This document shows positions 8,351-17,322 of a stretch of DNA of 64,000 nucleotides, piece after piece; within the stretch, counting starts at the first letter, position 1; each line of letters starts with the position of its first letter. The translations under genes and the position numbers were made by a program. This DNA is from Hydrogenophaga sp. PAMC20947. GTDB lineage: Bacteria > Pseudomonadota > Gammaproteobacteria > Burkholderiales > Burkholderiaceae_C. The notes under the pieces are model-generated. The model worked only from the letters and a program-made list of their open reading frames with translations, was not told the origin of the DNA and did not search any database. The stretch covers positions 4,526,001-4,590,000 of the forward strand of contig NZ_CP039252.1 in assembly GCF_004795855.1 (NCBI RefSeq). Reading direction: 5' to 3'.

Positions 8351-9112
8351 TCAGCCCAGGGTACGGGCCAGGGCCTTTGCAGCTTTTTGCAGGGCTGGCA
8401 GTTCGGCCTTGGCCTGCGCCAGACTCATGCGGGCGGCAGGTGCCTGCAATGCGAGGGCGCACCGCACCGCGCGCTGGCCGGGCGCAAACACGGGCACCGC
8501 CACACAAACCAGTCCCTCCACAAATTCTTCAGCATCCACCGCATGACCGTCGCGCCGGATGGCGTCGAGTTCGGCATCCAGTGCCGCGCGCTCGCCCAAG
8601 GTGTTGGCCGTGAAGCGCACGAGATCCAGACCCTGCAGCAAGGCTTCGCGCTGGCGGGTCGTCATCCAGGCCAGGAATAGCTTTCCGCTGGCCGAACAGT
8701 GCAGCGGCACCCGCGTGCCCGCGCGCAATTCCATGCGCAGGGGAAAGGCCGATTCAACACGGTCAAGGTACACCACTTCGGCGCCAGAGAGCGCGGTCAG
8801 GTTGCAGCTTTCGCCCACCTCGTTGACCAGTTGGCGCAAGACCGTGTGGCGCACGCCCTGCAATGTGCTGTTGCCCAGCGAAGCTTCGGCCAGGCGCAGC
8901 AGGCGCGGCGCCAGCGCGAAGTGACGCCCGTCGGGTTCACGTGCCAACCAACCTCCGCGTTCAAGCTGGATCAGCATGCGGTGCACGGTCGGCTTGGGCC
9001 AACCGGTGAGTTCGATGAGCTCGGGCAGGGCCTGCGGGCGTTCCTGGCGGGCAAGCAGCTCGAGCAACTCCATGAGTCGCAGGCCGGGACTTGAATCGGG
9101 TTCGGTGTTCAT
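8351..9112 (-). CDS. IclR family transcriptional regulator
   Basis: 253-aa regulator with an N-terminal winged HTH (LPELIELTGWPKPTVHRMLIQLERGGWL, described here in two parts: recognition helix WPKPTVHRML and wing GGWLARE) and a C-terminal IclR effector domain (VPLHCSASGKLFLAW; AEEFVEGLVCVAVPVF). The ATG at 9112 gives the normal IclR length; the frame extends further upstream without a sensible start. It is divergent from the SDR-monooxygenase operon, and the 94-bp gap between them is AT-rich with inverted repeats. This makes it the likely local regulator; the effector is unknown. Confidence 0.88.
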   Translation of the reverse strand: MNTEPDSSPGLRLMELLELLARQERPQALPELIELTGWPKPTVHRMLIQLERGGWLAREPDGRHFALAPRLLRLAEASLGNSTLQGVRHTVLRQLVNEVGESCNLTALSGAEVVYLDRVESAFPLRMELRAGTRVPLHCSASGKLFLAWMTTRQREALLQGLDLVRFTANTLGERAALDAELDAIRRDGHAVDAEEFVEGLVCVAVPVFAPGQRAVRCALALQAPAARMSLAQAKAELPALQKAAKALARTLG

Positions 9113-9206
9113 ATCTCGAAAAATGAGACGAATCATTAAATTATTTCGAGACGAAGTGTAGGCCCGACTACAGTGAGTGCACAACAAAACGGAGACAGGC
9201 GGTTGC
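9113..9206. promoter_or_regulatory. Divergent IclR/SDR control region with inverted repeats
   Basis: The region holds nested inverted repeats: TCTCGAAA (9114-9121) with TTTCGAGA (9144-9151); AATGA/TCATT arms in 9122-9137; and TTCG-AGA-CGAA (9145-9155). It is much more AT-rich than its surroundings. TACAGT at 9169-9174 is a possible -10 for the plus-strand operon. Such symmetry next to a divergent IclR gene suggests an operator; which repeat is bound cannot be told from sequence alone. Confidence 0.5.
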
Positions 9207-10055
9207 ATGGCAAGCCTTTTTGACAATGTGGTTCTCACTGGCGCCTGCGGTGGCTTGGGTCAGGCGCTGGCGCGCGAGCTGGTCGACCGGGGTGCCCGCG
9301 TGGCGCTGGTCGGCATGCACGCGCCCACGCTGGAAGCTCTGGTCGCGCTGGCACCGCAACGGTGTCAGGCGTATACCCCCGACGTGTCGGACACGGCGGC
9401 GATGCAGGCCATGGCTGGGGATTGGATGGGTCGATTTGGGGCCCCCACTCTGGTCGTGGCCAACGCGGGCGTGGCCGGTGGCTTTGATACAGGCGAGGCG
9501 AGCGATCTGGCGGTGATGCGCCGCATGCTGGAGATCAACTTGCTGGGCGTGGCGACCACCTTCCATCCCTTTTTGTCGGCCATGCGCAAGCGTGGTGAGC
9601 CTGCTGCCCTCGTGGGCATTGCCAGTGTCGCGGGCTGGCGCGGCATGCCGGGCAATGGCGCCTATTGCGGCAGCAAAGCGGGCTTGATCGCCTACCTGCA
9701 GAGTCTGCGCGCCGAGCTGCGAACTTCGCCGCTGACCGTGCACACGGTGAGCCCGGGTTATTTGCGCACCGCGCTGACCGCAGGCAACCGGTTCGCCATG
9801 CCCGGCTTGATGGAGCCCGAGGCCGCTGCGCGCGCCCTGTTGCGTGCGGTGGCATCCGGGCACGAACACATCGTGTTGCCGCGCCGCGTGGGCTGGCTGT
9901 CTCGCGCCCTGTCTTGTTTGCCAGCTCGCTGGCATGACGCCTTGTTGCTGCGCCAGCCTCGCAAGCCCCGCGCCGGACAACCCGGCGCCACCCCGATCCC
10001 TGGGTTGTCCGCTGCGACGCCCGCCCAGCCAGCTTCCCCGACAGAGCGCCCATGA
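9207..10055 (+). CDS. Short-chain dehydrogenase/reductase (SDR)
   Basis: Classical-type SDR of 282 aa. The cofactor motif is TGACGGLGQAL near the N-terminus, NAG is seen in VVANAGVAGG, and the catalytic set is Ser (GIASVAGW) plus YCGSK. The ATG at 9207 follows a GGAGAC-type ribosome site and is preferred to the upstream open frame. It is the first gene of a plus-strand operon and its stop overlaps the monooxygenase start (ATGA). Substrate unknown; context suggests oxidation or reduction of a hydroxy/keto compound handled with the following flavin monooxygenase. Confidence 0.87.
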   Translation: MASLFDNVVLTGACGGLGQALARELVDRGARVALVGMHAPTLEALVALAPQRCQAYTPDVSDTAAMQAMAGDWMGRFGAPTLVVANAGVAGGFDTGEASDLAVMRRMLEINLLGVATTFHPFLSAMRKRGEPAALVGIASVAGWRGMPGNGAYCGSKAGLIAYLQSLRAELRTSPLTVHTVSPGYLRTALTAGNRFAMPGLMEPEAAARALLRAVASGHEHIVLPRRVGWLSRALSCLPARWHDALLLRQPRKPRAGQPGATPIPGLSAATPAQPASPTERP

Positions 10056-11368
10056 ACGACGTCCCCACCCAAGAAAAAATCGCGCTCATCGGCGCAGGGC
10101 CTTCTGGCCTGGCCGGTGCGCGTTGTCTGCAAAAGCAGGGTGTGCTGTTCCAGGGCTTCGAGGCCCACAACGATCTGGGGGGCTTGTGGAACATCGGCAA
10201 CCCGCGCTCCACTGTGTACCAGTCGGCGCACCTGATTTCCAGCAAGCGCATGACCCAGTTCACCGAGTTCCCCATGCGCGAATCGGTGGCCGATTACCCC
10301 AGTCATCGGGATTTGCTGGACTACTTCCAGGCGTTTTCCGAGCGTTTCGGCTTGCGCCAACACTACCGCTTCGGCGTGCGTGTGAAGTGCGTGGAGCCGG
10401 TGAGCGACACGCCCGATACGCTGTGGCGCGTCACCGTCGAAGATGCCGATGGCCAGCTTGAGACCGCTGAGTACAAGGGCGTGATCGCCGCCAATGGCAC
10501 GCTGGCGGAACCCAACATGCCCCGCTTCAACGGCCAGTTTGATGGCGAGCTGCTGCACACCTCCGCCTACAAATCGCCCGAGCTGTTCAAGGGCAAGCGC
10601 GTATTGATCGTAGGTGCGGGCAATTCGGGGTGCGACATTGCCGTCGACGCGGTGCACCACGCCCGTTCGGTGGACATTTCCGTGCGGCGTGGCTACTACT
10701 TCGTGCCCAAATACGTGTTTGGCAAACCCGCTGACTCGCTGGGCGGCAAACGCCCGTTGCCACCCTGGCTCAAGCAGAGGGTGGACAGCACAATCCTCAA
10801 GTGGTTCACCGGCGACCCGGTGCGATTCGGGTTTCCGAAGCCGACGTACAAAATGTACGAATCACACCCGGTGGTGAACTCGCTCATCCTGTATCACATT
10901 GGCCATGGTGACGTAGGTGTGCGCGCTGACGTATCGCGCCTCGAAGGCCATACCGTGCATTTTAAGGACGGCAGCGCACGCGATTACGACCTGATCCTCG
11001 CGGCCACGGGCTATTTGTTGAACTACCCGTTTCTTGACAAAAAATGGCTCAACTGGGAGGGCATGGCGCCTTCGCTCTACCTCAATATTTTTGCGCCACG
11101 CTTTGATCGTCTGGCTGTTCTCGGCATGGTCGAGGCCAGTGGCTTGGGCTGGCAGGGTCGATATGAGCAGGCCGAGCTGGTGGCTCGGTACTTCAAGGGA
11201 CTGGAAACGGCGCGTCCCGAGGCCTTGGCTCTCAAGGCGGCCAAAGCCGGACCGCCGCCCGATCTCTCGGGCGGCTACAAATACCTGAAGCTCGAACGCA
11301 TGGCGTACTACGTGAACAAAGATGCCTACCGCCGCGCGATCCGCGAAGCCTCGGCGGCTTTGAACTGA
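10052..11368 (+). CDS. Flavin-containing monooxygenase (FMO-like)
   Basis: 438-aa FAD/NADPH protein. The FAD motif GAGPSGLAGARCL is at the N-terminus. The FMO fingerprint FxGxxxHxxxY is present as FDGELLHTSAY, directly followed by the NADPH motif VGAGNSGCDIA, and the ATG-containing motif ATGYLLNYPF is near residue 320. Members oxygenate nucleophilic heteroatoms or, in some cases, ketones. It is coupled by ATGA to the SDR gene before it and lies 10 bp ahead of the BASS transporter. Substrate unknown. Confidence 0.87.
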   Translation: MNDVPTQEKIALIGAGPSGLAGARCLQKQGVLFQGFEAHNDLGGLWNIGNPRSTVYQSAHLISSKRMTQFTEFPMRESVADYPSHRDLLDYFQAFSERFGLRQHYRFGVRVKCVEPVSDTPDTLWRVTVEDADGQLETAEYKGVIAANGTLAEPNMPRFNGQFDGELLHTSAYKSPELFKGKRVLIVGAGNSGCDIAVDAVHHARSVDISVRRGYYFVPKYVFGKPADSLGGKRPLPPWLKQRVDSTILKWFTGDPVRFGFPKPTYKMYESHPVVNSLILYHIGHGDVGVRADVSRLEGHTVHFKDGSARDYDLILAATGYLLNYPFLDKKWLNWEGMAPSLYLNIFAPRFDRLAVLGMVEASGLGWQGRYEQAELVARYFKGLETARPEALALKAAKAGPPPDLSGGYKYLKLERMAYYVNKDAYRRAIREASAALN

Positions 11369-11378
11369 AGGATGCACG

Positions 11379-12311
11379 ATGCAGCCCGTTGACCTCATCC
11401 ATCTCAACTTCAATCCCGCCGCCCTGGCGGTGCTCAATGGCGTGCTGGCGTTCCTCATGTTCGGCATCGCACTGGACACGCGGCTGGACGACTTCAAACG
11501 CGTTGCGCGCATGCCGGTGGCTTTTGCCGCAGGCATCCTGGCGCAATTCATTGCGTTGCCCGCCATCACTTTTGGCCTCACGCTGCTGCTGCAACCCGGC
11601 CCCAGCATTGCATTGGGCATGATCCTGGTCGCCTGCTGCCCGCCGGGCAATGTCAGCAACATCCTGACGCACCGGGCCAACGGCAATGTGGCGCTCAGTG
11701 TGTCGATGACAGCCGTGTCCAACGCGATCGCCATCGTCGCCATGCCGCTGAATTTCGCGTTCTGGGGTGGGCTGCATCCAAGCGCGGCGCCGCTGCTCAA
11801 GACGATTGCACTGGATCCGTTGCAAATGGTCGGCCACATTCTGCTCATCATCGGTCTGCCCTTTGCGCTGGGCCTCTGGTGCGCCCACCGTTTCGAGCGC
11901 TGGACAGCGCGTTTCAAGAAGCCCGTGCGCATCCTGAGTTTTCTGGCCCTGATCGGCTTCATCATCGGCGCCATCGCGGGCAACTGGCGCTATTTCCTTG
12001 ATTATGTGGGGCTCGTGTTGCTTGCCGTGGTGCTGCACGATGCGCTCGCATTCGGTACCGGCTACGCCGTGGCACGTGCTTTCGGCCTGTCCGACTACGA
12101 TCGCCGTGCTGTGGCCATCGAAGTGGGCATCCGCAATGCGGGGTTGGGACTGGTCTTGATCTTCAGTTTCTTCGGTGGCCTGGGCGGCATGGCCGTGGTG
12201 GCCGGGGTCTGGGGCTTCTGGGACATCATCGCCGGCATGACCCTGGCCGGGTGGTGGGCGCGTCGACCGTTGCAGGGCGGTGTACCGGTGCTGGCGGAGG
12301 AGCGGGCATGA
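11379..12311 (+). CDS. Bile acid:sodium symporter (BASS) family transporter
   Basis: 310-aa membrane protein with about nine or ten helices and the BASS core signature (ILVACCPPGNVSNILTHRAN, and later EVGIRNAGLGLVLI). Family members move organic anions such as bile acids, pantoate or pyruvate with sodium. The start at 11379 has an AAGGA-like ribosome site. Its stop overlaps the epimerase start by ATGA. In this operon it probably imports the compound acted on by the SDR and monooxygenase; that role is inference. Confidence 0.85.
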   Translation: MQPVDLIHLNFNPAALAVLNGVLAFLMFGIALDTRLDDFKRVARMPVAFAAGILAQFIALPAITFGLTLLLQPGPSIALGMILVACCPPGNVSNILTHRANGNVALSVSMTAVSNAIAIVAMPLNFAFWGGLHPSAAPLLKTIALDPLQMVGHILLIIGLPFALGLWCAHRFERWTARFKKPVRILSFLALIGFIIGAIAGNWRYFLDYVGLVLLAVVLHDALAFGTGYAVARAFGLSDYDRRAVAIEVGIRNAGLGLVLIFSFFGGLGGMAVVAGVWGFWDIIAGMTLAGWWARRPLQGGVPVLAEERA

Positions 12312-13315
12312 GCGTCTCGCCGATTGGCGCCGCGCGGCGCGTATTGGTCACTGGGGGCGATGGATTTCTGGGGCGCGGATTGGTGAAGGCGTTGGCCCAG
12401 GAGAGGGGCGTCGAGGAATTGGTGGCACTGGATGTTCGCCAGGTCCCTGTTGAGCGGCGCGTGCCTGGTGTTTTGTACCAGAGGGCCGATGTGCGCGATG
12501 CGGCCGCCGTGGCCGATGCGGTGGCGGCGCATGAAGTCGACACCGTGGTGCACCTCGCGTCCATCGTGACGCCTGGAAAAGGCTCCAGCCGCGCGCTGGA
12601 GTACGCGGTGGACGTGGGCGGCACGCGCAACTTACTGGATGCCTGCATACGCCATGGCGTGCGCCATCTCGTGGTGTCCAGCAGCGGCGCGGCCTATGGG
12701 TATCACGCCGACAACCCAGCCTGGCTGACCGAAGCACACCCCTTGCGCGGCAACCCAGTTTTTGCCTATGCAGACCACAAGCGCTTGGTGGAGGAAATGC
12801 TCTCAGAGGCCCGCCTGAAGCACCCGGCACTGGCGCAGACTGTGCTGCGCATTGGCACGATTCTGGGTGAGCGTGTTGACAACCAGATCACGGCGTTGTT
12901 CGAAAAATCGCGCCTGATCGCTATCCGGGGCAGCGACAGCCCGTTCGTCTTCATTTGGGACGAAGACGTCACCGGTGCCATCCTGCACGCGCTCAGTGGA
13001 CAGGGCGTTCCAGGTTGCTACAACCTGGCGGGCGATGGTGCGCTCACCATCCACCAGATCGCGCAGCGGTTGGGCAAGCGCACGCGCAACTTTCCAGCGG
13101 ACCTGCTGCGCGCCGCGCTCTGGCTCGGCTCGCGCACGGGTCTCTCTCGCTACGGACCCGAGCAGCTCGACTTTCTGCGCTACCGCCCAGTCTTGCTCAA
13201 TGCGGCACTCAAGTCTCAGTTCGGTTATGTACCACGCAAGACCAGCGCACAGGCGTTTGATGCTTTTGTGGCTGCGCGCACTGCTCAAAGCCGACCCGTC
13301 AAGGCGGGGGCTTGA
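12308..13315 (+). CDS. NAD-dependent epimerase/dehydratase (extended SDR)
   Basis: 335-aa extended SDR. The Rossmann motif VTGGDGFLGRGL is at the N-terminus, VVHLASI follows, and the catalytic Ser region (VVSSSGAAYG) pairs with the YADHK motif (YxxxK). The start at 12308 overlaps the BASS gene stop; an upstream in-frame Met at 12251 lies inside that gene and was rejected. Related proteins act on nucleotide sugars, sterol-like or other ketone substrates, so the substrate cannot be assigned here. Confidence 0.83.
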   Translation: MSVSPIGAARRVLVTGGDGFLGRGLVKALAQERGVEELVALDVRQVPVERRVPGVLYQRADVRDAAAVADAVAAHEVDTVVHLASIVTPGKGSSRALEYAVDVGGTRNLLDACIRHGVRHLVVSSSGAAYGYHADNPAWLTEAHPLRGNPVFAYADHKRLVEEMLSEARLKHPALAQTVLRIGTILGERVDNQITALFEKSRLIAIRGSDSPFVFIWDEDVTGAILHALSGQGVPGCYNLAGDGALTIHQIAQRLGKRTRNFPADLLRAALWLGSRTGLSRYGPEQLDFLRYRPVLLNAALKSQFGYVPRKTSAQAFDAFVAARTAQSRPVKAGA

Positions 13316-14232
13316 AACCCCAGGCGCGCCTGAGTGGCGTCGACCTGCTGTGTGCCTTGGGCGTGGTCGTGATCTGGGGGCTGAACTTTGTGGTGATGAA
13401 GGTGGGCCTTCAAGGCTTGTCGCCCATGCTCATGGGCGCGTTGCGCTTTGCCGCAGCTGCGCTGCCATTCGTCTGGTTCGTGAAACGCCCTGCCTTGCCC
13501 TGGCGCTACTTGGCTGGATACGGTCTGGCGCAAGGGTTGGGGCAGTTCGGTTTTCTGTTTCTCGGTCTACAACTGGGCATGACGGCGGGTATGGCCTCGG
13601 TGGTGATGCAGACGCAAGCCTTTTTTACGCTGTTGCTGGCAGCGCCTTTGCTGGGCGAGCGCGCGCGGCCAGCCCAGTGGGCCGGACTGAGCGTGGCGCT
13701 GGCGGGCTTGGTGTTGATCTCGGTGGCACACGGCGAGGGCCCGGGGCAGATGACGCTGATAGGTTTTGTGCTCACGTTGTCAGCAGCCTTCATGTGGGCT
13801 GTGTCCAACATGGTGGCCCGAAAGGCCAGCTTCGCGGGCTCGTTTCAGCCCTTCCCGTTCATCGTCTGGAGCAGCCTTTTCCCTGTTCTGCCGTTTCTGG
13901 CGCTGGATATCGCCATCGACGGCCCTGCGCTCGTTTTGCAGCAGTTGCAAAGCATGAGCATCAACGCTGTGCTCTCGGTGCTGTATCTGGGATGGCTGGC
14001 CACCTTGTTGGCTTACAGCCTATGGACACTGCTGCTCAAGCGCCATCCCGCTGGGCGTGTGACCCCGTTTTCCCTGCTGGTGCCTGTGGTGGGACTGTGG
14101 GCGGCCTGGACCTTCTTTGGCGAGGTGCCGCTCCCGCTTCAATGGCTGGGCACGCTGGGCGTTTTGTTGGGCTTGGTGGTGAACCAGGCCAGTGGCTTGC
14201 GGAATTTTTGGCGGTCGTTGCGCACCCGTTGA
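13312..14232 (+). CDS. EamA/DMT family transporter
   Basis: 306-aa protein with ten predicted helices in two EamA repeats (VVIWGLNFVVMK at the first, AAFMWAVSNMVARK at the second). It uses a TTG start at 13312 that overlaps the epimerase stop in TTGA, with AAGGCGGGG as ribosome site. Members export amino acids or metabolites. It is the last gene of the IclR-linked operon; export of a by-product is possible but not shown. Confidence 0.85.
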   Translation: MKPQARLSGVDLLCALGVVVIWGLNFVVMKVGLQGLSPMLMGALRFAAAALPFVWFVKRPALPWRYLAGYGLAQGLGQFGFLFLGLQLGMTAGMASVVMQTQAFFTLLLAAPLLGERARPAQWAGLSVALAGLVLISVAHGEGPGQMTLIGFVLTLSAAFMWAVSNMVARKASFAGSFQPFPFIVWSSLFPVLPFLALDIAIDGPALVLQQLQSMSINAVLSVLYLGWLATLLAYSLWTLLLKRHPAGRVTPFSLLVPVVGLWAAWTFFGEVPLPLQWLGTLGVLLGLVVNQASGLRNFWRSLRTR

Positions 14233-14548
14233 TGCAGTGTGGTGCACATCGATCAACCCACCCACCAGACGCACGCTGTTGGGGCCGCCATGGCCCCCTG
14301 GGTATCAAGACCTCATTCCCTGGAGTGGGCCAAAGCAGGCTGGAAACCGATTACCCTTTCGGTGGTTGAAAGGGTCTGGATGGCGGCCTTTGTGCGGGTG
14401 GCGATCATCGCCCGTCAAACGGGTCATCGCTGAGCCGGCGGTCCGCTGATCCAGTGACCCAGATATCCAGATGCCCAGGTGTTGGCTCCGAGCCGGTGCC
14501 CGGGTTCAACCCACGCCCGCAACGTCTGATGGAAGAAGCCGCACCGCC
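14233..14548. other. 316-bp intergenic region between the EamA and TauE-like genes
   Basis: I see no supported intact gene. Near its left end is a 51-bp block resembling the 3' part of miaB (listed as a vestige). The middle holds short imperfect repeats around AACCGATTACCCTTTCGGTG and GGTTGAAAGGGTCTGGATGG. The right part leads into the TauE-like gene; an in-frame frame open from 14471 is not supported by protein family start. Confidence 0.5.
14243..14293 (-). pseudogene. Orphan fragment resembling the miaB C-terminal (TRAM) coding region
   Basis: By direct comparison, these 51 bp match 22680-22730 (inside the intact miaB, same strand) at 41 of 51 positions without gaps. Read on the minus strand in the miaB frame it gives HGGPNSVRLVGGLIDVH against [17 protein letters not shown] in MiaB, 13 of 17 identical. 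Similarity ends sharply on both sides. A remnant of a duplicated or imported miaB-like gene is the simplest reading; chance is unlikely but not excluded. Confidence 0.4.
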
Positions 14549-15340
14549 ATGGCGTTTGTCTCTGCACTCACCCTTGATACCCTGTGGGTCTTGCTCTGCA
14601 TCGGCCTGGCCTCGTACGTGCAGAACCTCACTGGGTTTGCCTTCGGCCTGATCTTTTTGGCACTGGTGGGCGTGTTTGATCTGCTGCCCATTGCCGAAGC
14701 CGCCAACGCGGTGACCTTGATCACCCTGACCCAGACGCTGATCTATTTTCGGGAGTACCCGCTGACGCCAGAATGGCGCGTGGTGAAGCCGGTGATTGTT
14801 CCCAGCCTCATTGGTGTGTTGGCGGGACTGGGTTTGCTGGTCTGGTTCAGCTCCAGCGCTTTGTACCTGTTGAAAATTGCGCTGGGTGTGGCCGTAGTGG
14901 GGTCATCGGCCTTGCTGGTCATGCGGTTCAAACCCAAAACCCAGATGGATTCACCCGCTTCATTTGCTGTCATTGGCGTGTTCTCTGGCTTGATGGGCGG
15001 GCTGTTTTCCACCGCCGGCCCTCCGCTGGTCTACAAACTCTATCGGCAGCCGCTCAGCCTGCCGGTGGTCCGCCAGGCGCTGCTGGTGATGTTCGGCATC
15101 AACCAGCTGGTTCGCCTGATCGTCGTGGTGGGCGCCGGTCAGTTGACCCTGGCCTCGCTGGTGCTCGCCGTGATGGCGCTTCCCCTGCAGTTTCTGGTCA
15201 CGCGGGGCAACCGGCAATACCCGTTGAACATGTCGCCCGTGGCCATTTCTCGACTGTCGGCCGGTCTGCTGTTCATGGCGGGTTGCGGGCTGAAGATGAA
15301 GGAACTGGGGCGTCGAAACCCACACTGTCGATCAGCTTAG
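14549..15340 (+). CDS. Sulfite exporter TauE/SafE family permease
   Basis: 263-aa membrane protein with about eight helices in the TauE/SafE pattern (ASYVQNLTGFAFGLIFLAL at the N-terminus, SGLMGGLFSTAGPPLVYKLY in the second half). The ATG at 14549 fits the family. Members export sulfonate or sulfite-type anions or move other small anions; the substrate here is unknown. It ends convergently with opgH, the two stops overlapping by 4 bp. Confidence 0.82.
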   Translation: MAFVSALTLDTLWVLLCIGLASYVQNLTGFAFGLIFLALVGVFDLLPIAEAANAVTLITLTQTLIYFREYPLTPEWRVVKPVIVPSLIGVLAGLGLLVWFSSSALYLLKIALGVAVVGSSALLVMRFKPKTQMDSPASFAVIGVFSGLMGGLFSTAGPPLVYKLYRQPLSLPVVRQALLVMFGINQLVRLIVVVGAGQLTLASLVLAVMALPLQFLVTRGNRQYPLNMSPVAISRLSAGLLFMAGCGLKMKELGRRNPHCRSA

Positions 15341-17322
15341 ACCGCTTTCAAGGCCAGGCGACTGGCGTGCTTCCAGGCGCGGCGCAGCACCGCAGGCGAC
15401 CACGACTCTTCTGGAATGATGAGCACACCTTGGGTGCGGAGCCAGACCCCCAGGGACACGTGGCTGGTCAGGACAGTGAGTGGAATGGCCAGCAAAAGGG
15501 GCAGCGCCACTGGTGCCAACCACATCAAGGCTTGGGGGCTGAACATGGCCACACCCGTGGCGACCGCCACAGCCGCCAGTGTCATGGGGGTGAGCTGACG
15601 CAGTGCATCGCTCCAGGCCACGCCGTTGGCTTCACGGGGTGGGGATTTCCATTCCAGCTTCCAGCCGGTGATCGCAATCAACACAAACAAGGTGTGGCCG
15701 AGCATGCGCACCGGGGCTTGCAAAACCGCCAACAGCGTCTCCAGACCGGTGTTGACCACCAACGCCAGGCCGCCGCCAAACTGCTTTTGTTCGCGCTTCA
15801 AGAACACCGCTGCCAGACCCAACACGCGCGGCATGAAAAGCAGACACAGCGTCCAGGCCCACAAGCCAAGCAATTCAGCAGGCACCACGCCCTCAAAGCC
15901 GGCGCTGCCACCCTGATGCAGCCACAGCGCGGTGCCCACGCTCAAAAACGCCAGCCACAGCGGGGCCGATACATACGACATTGCGCCCACAACAAACATG
16001 GCTCGGTGCACCCGGTGAATACCGGGTTCAGCGCACAGGCGTGAGTTTTGCAAATTGCCCTGGCACCAGCGGCGGTCGCGCTGCAACTCGCTCAACAAAT
16101 CGGGGGGTTGTTGTTCGTAGCTGCCCGTGAGGTCGGACACCAGCCACACGTGGTAGCCGGCACGGCGCATGAGTGCGGCCTCGACGAAATCGTGCGACAT
16201 GATGCCGCCGGCCATGCCGCCGTGGCCTTCAATCGGTGCGAGCGCACAGTGCTGCATAAACGGTTGCATGCGGATGATGGCGTTGTGGCCCCAGTAGTGG
16301 GATTCGCCGAGTTGCCAGAACTGCATGCCGAGGGTAAACAACCGCCCAGTCACGCGCGAACCAAACTGCTGCACCCGCGCATGCAGTGTGGCGTGCCCAA
16401 TGGACTGCGTGGCGGTTTGAATGATGCCGGCGCTGGGGTTGGCGTCCAGCAGCTTGGCCAGGTTCACCAGGCATTGGCCGCTCATCACCGAATCGGCATC
16501 CAGCACCACCATGCTGTCGTAGTCTTTGCCCCAGCGGCGGCAGAAATCGGCCACGTTGCCCGCCTTGCGGTGACTGCGGCGCGTGCGCAGCCGGTAATAC
16601 ACCTCGATGGGGGCCTGGCCACCGGGCCCGCTCAGATCGCTGCGCAGTTGTGCCCAGGCACTTTTTTCGGCCACCGCAATGGCGGGGTCGTGGCTGTCTG
16701 AGAGTACAAACACATCAAAAAATCGCGCGTGGCCGGTGGCGGCCAGCGACTCGCAGGTCGCGCGCAGCCCGGCAAACACCGTGGCCACATCTTCATTGCA
16801 GATGGGCATGATGATGGCGGTGCGCTTGTCGGGGCTGAGCGTGCGGTGCACCACTTGCCCGGCCGAGAGGGCGTGCTTGTCGCCAAACAGCAGCACCCAG
16901 AAGCCCATCCAGGCGGTCACGAAGCCGACCACGACCCAGGCCGAGAGCACCACAAACAGCACCAGTTGTGTGCCTTGCAGCCAGGCATTGCCGCCCGCGG
17001 GCTGCAGGTGTGCATACAAGGCGCTGGCCAAGGCTGTCCACAGCACGATCAACCCGGTCAGCACCGCCCGGCGGCGCCCGGCGGCCTGTTGCCAGGGGGC
17101 CGGGACGGGCTTGGCTTGGGCAGGCTCGCGCGGTGGCAGCCAGGTGCTGGCCTTGGCCAGCACGGCTGAGCCCAGGCTGTTCCAGAAACCGCGCCAGGGC
17201 AGCGGCGTCATGGATCCACGGTGGATGAGTGGTGCCGTGGCCGCGGTGGGGTGGCGTTCTTCACGCACCGCGCTGCGGCGTGGACCGGCCGTTTTCACTG
17301 GGGCAGCAATAGGTGTGTCCAT
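15337..17322 (-). CDS. opgH: Glucans biosynthesis glucosyltransferase H
   Basis: Inner-membrane family-2 glycosyltransferase that polymerises the beta-glucose backbone of osmoregulated periplasmic glucans. The 661-aa protein has N-terminal helices (LTGLIVLWTALASALYAHL and the next), a large cytosolic catalytic domain with VVLDADSVM and the product-binding motif QRDRRW, then several C-terminal helices. Length is shorter than E. coli OpgH (about 850 aa). Its start overlaps the end of opgG by 28 bp, so it should be translated with opgG from the promoter upstream of that gene. Confidence 0.93.
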   Translation of the reverse strand: MDTPIAAPVKTAGPRRSAVREERHPTAATAPLIHRGSMTPLPWRGFWNSLGSAVLAKASTWLPPREPAQAKPVPAPWQQAAGRRRAVLTGLIVLWTALASALYAHLQPAGGNAWLQGTQLVLFVVLSAWVVVGFVTAWMGFWVLLFGDKHALSAGQVVHRTLSPDKRTAIIMPICNEDVATVFAGLRATCESLAATGHARFFDVFVLSDSHDPAIAVAEKSAWAQLRSDLSGPGGQAPIEVYYRLRTRRSHRKAGNVADFCRRWGKDYDSMVVLDADSVMSGQCLVNLAKLLDANPSAGIIQTATQSIGHATLHARVQQFGSRVTGRLFTLGMQFWQLGESHYWGHNAIIRMQPFMQHCALAPIEGHGGMAGGIMSHDFVEAALMRRAGYHVWLVSDLTGSYEQQPPDLLSELQRDRRWCQGNLQNSRLCAEPGIHRVHRAMFVVGAMSYVSAPLWLAFLSVGTALWLHQGGSAGFEGVVPAELLGLWAWTLCLLFMPRVLGLAAVFLKREQKQFGGGLALVVNTGLETLLAVLQAPVRMLGHTLFVLIAITGWKLEWKSPPREANGVAWSDALRQLTPMTLAAVAVATGVAMFSPQALMWLAPVALPLLLAIPLTVLTSHVSLGVWLRTQGVLIIPEESWSPAVLRRAWKHASRLALKAV

